Below, in pieces: positions 6,046 to 8,569 of a stretch of DNA of 8,569 bases. A program made the translations under genes and the position numbers. The DNA comes from Cyanobacteria bacterium UBA11153 (GTDB lineage Bacteria; Cyanobacteriota; Cyanobacteriia; Cyanobacteriales; Coleofasciculaceae). The stretch spans positions 1-8,569 of the forward strand of contig DOIX01000204.1 of the NCBI GenBank assembly GCA_003511885.1, read 5' to 3'. The notes below the pieces were generated by a model. The model worked only from the letters and a program-made list of their open reading frames with translations. It searched no databases and had not been told where the DNA came from. How positions within the stretch are numbered: the stretch's first letter is position 1; each line of letters begins with the position of its first letter.

Positions 6046-7323
6046 CTAACTGTAAGGTAAAGCCAGGAAAATCGTTTCCATTTCTTCCCGAGATAATCCG
6101 CCATGATGCCCTAATAATTTTTGTTCAAACCGATTTTCTTCATACCACCAAACTGTTTCATGCTTATGGGGTAATATAATCAAATTTCCTAAACGATTGA
6201 GTAGGGCTGATGAAGGTTTACCTCCTCCAAAATATCCCTCATCTATTAAGGTTTGCGTGGGATAAACTTTTGCCCTATCTTGAAGCTTGCAACTTAATAA
6301 ATCGTAAGCTTCATCCAAATATTCCTCCTTAATATATAAAAACATATCGCGAGCCGAGCCAGCGGGAACGAGTGGATTGCCATCACGATTAGTTTTCATA
6401 AACTTCTCTATTTTAGGATAAAGCCGATTCAGATAAATAGTAGTTTGAGGTGAAACTTCTATTTGTCCATGGTCCGCAGTAATTAGCAACAAGGTATTTT
6501 TTATTTTACCTACCAAACTCTCATGTAATAATCTCTCTATAGTCAACCAAAATGTTCTAACTTCAGCATCAAACTGAGGCGAATTTGGGCTGTATTTATG
6601 GGCAATAGCATCAATACTATCAAAATATATAAAGAAATAGGCTTTTTCTCGTTGAGCTAGGAGCGCTTCTGTTAAATTAACCAAGGCTTCCGGTACTGTT
6701 TTATAGGGGACAACCTTTGCCCCATTACAGGCAACTCGTGAAAAGGGAGAGAAGGCATAAGCTTGGTGTTGGAAACAATAAGACTCGATACCACTATCTT
6801 GTAATTGGTGATAAATAGTTTGGGTAGGGAAAAGGCTTTCTTCACTTACGCCAGTTTTTTTAAGGGTATCTCTTTCTCTATCCCCTGCGAAGGAGAAAAG
6901 TAAGGGCGAAATGATATTATCTAACAGAGGCTCGTAATAATACCACTCGTAAATCCCTGTCTCTCCTACGGGTAAACCTGAGTGAATGGTGGCAACATGA
7001 GCAGCAGTAGTCGAGGGAAATTGGGTGGTTATTTGAGAAGCAACTCCCTCTCTCTGAAATCGCTTCAGAAATTGTAAATCTTCGAGATACTGCTGGAAAA
7101 ATCGCCATCCAAAAGCATCGACAAAGAGGAGAATTATTTTATCGTATTTATCAGGTAAATCTCCTAAGACGCTAGAGGGTAAGCCCATTTTTCCTGCACC
7201 TGTCAGGAGATGATAGATAGTCTGGGGAATTTGGGCAAAGGAGTAGGAATCGTAGAGTGGTTTCCCGATATGGGAATCTAGTCTGGTAGATGCAACGGCT
7301 TCTAAGGATTGAGTGTTAATCAT
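6046..7323 (-). CDS. Type I phosphodiesterase/nucleotide pyrophosphatase family protein (alkaline phosphatase superfamily)
   Basis: This 425-residue protein is predicted to be a two-metal hydrolase cleaving phosphodiester or pyrophosphate bonds; the substrate is unknown. The expected metal and catalytic residues are present in order: D69 in LFVDAFGWR; the probable nucleophile T106 in FPSTTAAH, followed by HSGLPVGETG; D238 and H242 in DSIDAIAHKY; D284 and H285 in TADHGQ; and a late histidine (H406 or H407) in LGHHGG. This fits the NPP branch (Pfam Phosphodiest) rather than classical PhoA alkaline phosphatase. No signal peptide or membrane helix is visible, so it probably acts in the cytoplasm, unlike many secreted relatives. 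The start is the ATG at 7323, with no clear Shine-Dalgarno sequence. It is separated by 128 bases from the gene upstream and shares no evident pathway with its neighbours. Confidence 0.9.
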   Translation of the reverse strand: MINTQSLEAVASTRLDSHIGKPLYDSYSFAQIPQTIYHLLTGAGKMGLPSSVLGDLPDKYDKIILLFVDAFGWRFFQQYLEDLQFLKRFQREGVASQITTQFPSTTAAHVATIHSGLPVGETGIYEWYYYEPLLDNIISPLLFSFAGDRERDTLKKTGVSEESLFPTQTIYHQLQDSGIESYCFQHQAYAFSPFSRVACNGAKVVPYKTVPEALVNLTEALLAQREKAYFFIYFDSIDAIAHKYSPNSPQFDAEVRTFWLTIERLLHESLVGKIKNTLLLITADHGQIEVSPQTTIYLNRLYPKIEKFMKTNRDGNPLVPAGSARDMFLYIKEEYLDEAYDLLSCKLQDRAKVYPTQTLIDEGYFGGGKPSSALLNRLGNLIILPHKHETVWWYEENRFEQKLLGHHGGLSREEMETIFLALPYS

Positions 7324-7451
7324 AATTATAAGCTGATAGGTAATTGCACAAGGGATCCCGATAATGGGGTGAGGAAAGAAGATTCATCGTTTCTTCATCA
7401 TTTATTTTATCAGGTAAATTAAGGGGGTTTGTTTTCTCAATAAACAGAATT

Positions 7452-8300
7452 TTAAAGGTTTTCTGGATCTTGATAATTAATATATTCTTCATGATATTCT
7501 CTTCGCTTCAGGATGGTTTCTACTCCATCAAAATTAATCTTTTTTAAAAGTTCTCTGGCTTGTTTCATCCCTTTTTTATTCATGAGTAGGGCTTTTTTAG
7601 TTTTGGACATTTCCAGGAATCTGTCCAGTTTTAATTCGCTGATTATATTTAAGTCAAGCTCCTGCCAAAAGCTAAGTCCAAGAAAATTTTCTTTACTCAT
7701 TTTATGTTTGTAACCGTAGCCTTGAAGATAAAGATTATGTTCGTCTTCTCCAGAAAGATAGATAAGGATTAGATACAGGTTTTTGAGGAGTTTTTCTTTG
7801 GCTTTTGCTTCCTGAATTTGACCTTGAATTCTTTGAAAATCATCCACAAATTTCGCACCTAAAGTATAGGCTTCATTGGCATCTCTGGCAAAAGAGGTAG
7901 TCTTTTGTAATTCTCCTTCTTTTCGACATTCGGCAATGAATTTTTTACCATATTTATCTGAATATGGTAACTCAAAAATAGTAATTGTCCATCCTTTTCG
8001 GTTTTTAGTGACAATTTTTTCCTTATTGGCTAGGAGTCTTTCTCTTTCGGCTTTGTCTCTGGCGACTTCTGCTTCTCTTTTTCTTTCCTTTTCGGCTTTG
8101 AAGTTGGCATGTTGAATGGCGTAGGCATTGGCAGGAATATTCAGCTTTTTGTTTACCTCTATCCAGAATTCATCATCTTGAGTGTAGATGCCTTGATTTC
8201 TTAAGCTATCAACGAATTCTTTACCGCAGAGTTGAATTGCATTTTTTTTCAAGGGAGGTAACCCAGTAAAGGCTTCAAAGTTTTTTTTATCTATTTCCAT
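7452..8300 (-). CDS. Hypothetical lysine-rich protein with central coiled coil
   Basis: I do not recognise this 282-residue protein. Residues 1-62 form a small region beginning MEIDKKNFEAFTGLPPLKKN. Residues 64-96 are a strongly charged Lys/Glu/Arg/Ala helix (KAEKERKREAEVARDKAERE) that should be a coiled coil. Residues 100-157 look like a mixed alpha/beta domain (GWTITIFELPYSDKYGKKFI). The rest (about 163-282) is helical and basic. There is no signal peptide, membrane helix or recognisable catalytic motif. The start at ATG 8300 is supported by GGTGA six bases upstream. Two runs of eight A lie within the first 25 codons. The gene is rich in AAA/AAG codons, and its base composition looks more AT-rich than its neighbours, which may hint at transfer. 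It is a single gene with no visible partner. Confidence 0.8.
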   Translation of the reverse strand: MEIDKKNFEAFTGLPPLKKNAIQLCGKEFVDSLRNQGIYTQDDEFWIEVNKKLNIPANAYAIQHANFKAEKERKREAEVARDKAERERLLANKEKIVTKNRKGWTITIFELPYSDKYGKKFIAECRKEGELQKTTSFARDANEAYTLGAKFVDDFQRIQGQIQEAKAKEKLLKNLYLILIYLSGEDEHNLYLQGYGYKHKMSKENFLGLSFWQELDLNIISELKLDRFLEMSKTKKALLMNKKGMKQARELLKKINFDGVETILKRREYHEEYINYQDPENL

Positions 8301-8306
8301 CTCAAA

Positions 8307-8311
8307 TCACC
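8307..8311 (-). promoter_or_regulatory. Ribosome binding site of the 8300-7452 gene
   Basis: On the minus strand this reads GGTGA, matching the 3' half of the Shine-Dalgarno consensus, six bases before the ATG at 8300. It is the only well-spaced site among the five intact genes and fixes this start. Confidence 0.5.
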
Positions 8312-8324
8312 AACTTATCAACTA

Positions 8325-8353
8325 ATTTATTTATTTGTTTGTTTATTTATTTA
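8325..8353. repeat. Tetranucleotide tandem repeat, RTTT x7
   Basis: Seven units ATTT, ATTT, ATTT, GTTT, GTTT, ATTT, ATTT follow in register, 25-53 bases upstream of the hypothetical gene. On the gene strand this is an A-rich AAAY tract where a promoter or an upstream AT-rich element could lie. Slippage could change its length. Confidence 0.65.
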
Positions 8354-8550
8354 GGGCTTGCTGTATAATTCTCAAATCTTGACGGAAATTAGATAAGAGC
8401 GCTGATTCAGTTAGGGCAAAGCACTAGGAATCAGAGTTACACCCCTCAAAACTCATACACGTTTTCACTGAAACGGGAAAATTGTGCCAGATAAAAAAAT
8501 CCATATCCCACACCCTACCCTCACAAAAAGACTTTTTCAGCAAACCCTAC

Positions 8551-8569
8551 TAAGCTGCTACGCATTTAA
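8551..8569. repeat. Partial copy of the MITE-like arm at the window edge
   Basis: TAAGCTGCTACGCATTTAA matches the left arm of the MITE-like element (3709-3727) at 18 of 19 bases. It is cut by the window end, so a full second element cannot be tested here. Confidence 0.6.

Noticed and set aside
6917..7108. 63-residue minus-strand open frame inside the phosphodiesterase gene
   Set aside because: It is a shadow in another frame of a gene with complete catalytic motifs. Its Cys/Ser/Arg-rich product looks non-coding.
7385..7401. Possible short hairpin after the hypothetical gene (GAAGA / TCTTC)
   Set aside because: Only five base pairs, with a loop as long as the stem allows and no T-run; not convincing as a terminator.
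7147..7419. 14-base direct repeat TTTATCAGGTAAAT at 7147-7160 and 7406-7419
   Set aside because: One copy is coding and one is not. Repeats of this length are not surprising by chance in AT-rich DNA of this size, and no element boundaries are visible.
8364..8369. Perfect TATAAT on the plus strand
   Set aside because: No good -35 lies 16-18 bases upstream, the surrounding DNA is very AT-rich, and no plus-strand gene follows within the window.
8402..8434. Inverted repeat CTGATTC / GAATCAG in the right-hand spacer
   Set aside because: A 7-base stem with a 19-base loop is weak and has no T-run or neighbouring gene to give it meaning.

Overview
The window looks like ordinary chromosomal DNA from a filamentous cyanobacterium. 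Three signs support this: three exact HIP1 octamers (GCGATCGC at 1117, 2044 and 4012) in AT-rich DNA where almost none would be expected by chance; several short tandem repeats with a 7-base period, a style of repeat well known from filamentous cyanobacteria; and gene types common there (a PilJ-type hybrid histidine kinase, and a coiled-coil protein fused to a drug/metabolite transporter). The genus cannot be fixed from the sequence. No phage, plasmid, CRISPR, tRNA or rRNA signal was found.

All five intact genes lie on the minus strand. In transcription order they are: an unrecognised lysine-rich coiled-coil protein (8300-7452); a phosphodiesterase/nucleotide pyrophosphatase of the alkaline phosphatase superfamily (7323-6046); an EamA/DMT transporter with a long soluble coiled-coil N-terminus (5779-3998); a hybrid histidine kinase with two receiver domains (3441-982); and a DppC/OppC-type peptide ABC permease (900-22). 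The spacers are 128, about 266, 556 and 81 bases. Most genes are therefore probably transcribed separately, and only the kinase-permease pair is close enough to share a transcript. No shared pathway is evident. Only the 8300-7452 gene has a clear Shine-Dalgarno sequence at a normal distance from its start.

The unusual content is mostly non-coding. The 556-base spacer at 3442-3997 holds a 4-copy heptanucleotide repeat, a small hairpin, a tiny plus-strand reading frame with an AGGAG site, a 99-base MITE-like element with 29-base imperfect terminal inverted repeats, a plus-strand coding relic ending at 3922, and an 11-base-pair hairpin. One arm of the MITE-like element recurs (18 of 19 bases) at the right edge of the window. 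A second heptanucleotide array (7 copies) lies upstream of the transporter gene. A third, degenerate heptanucleotide array appears to sit inside the catalytic domain of the histidine kinase, where it encodes a polar Thr/Lys/Asn/Gln loop. No complete new biological system is visible. The points most worth a second look are the coding heptad array, the MITE-like element with its adjacent gene relic, and the unrecognised 282-residue protein.
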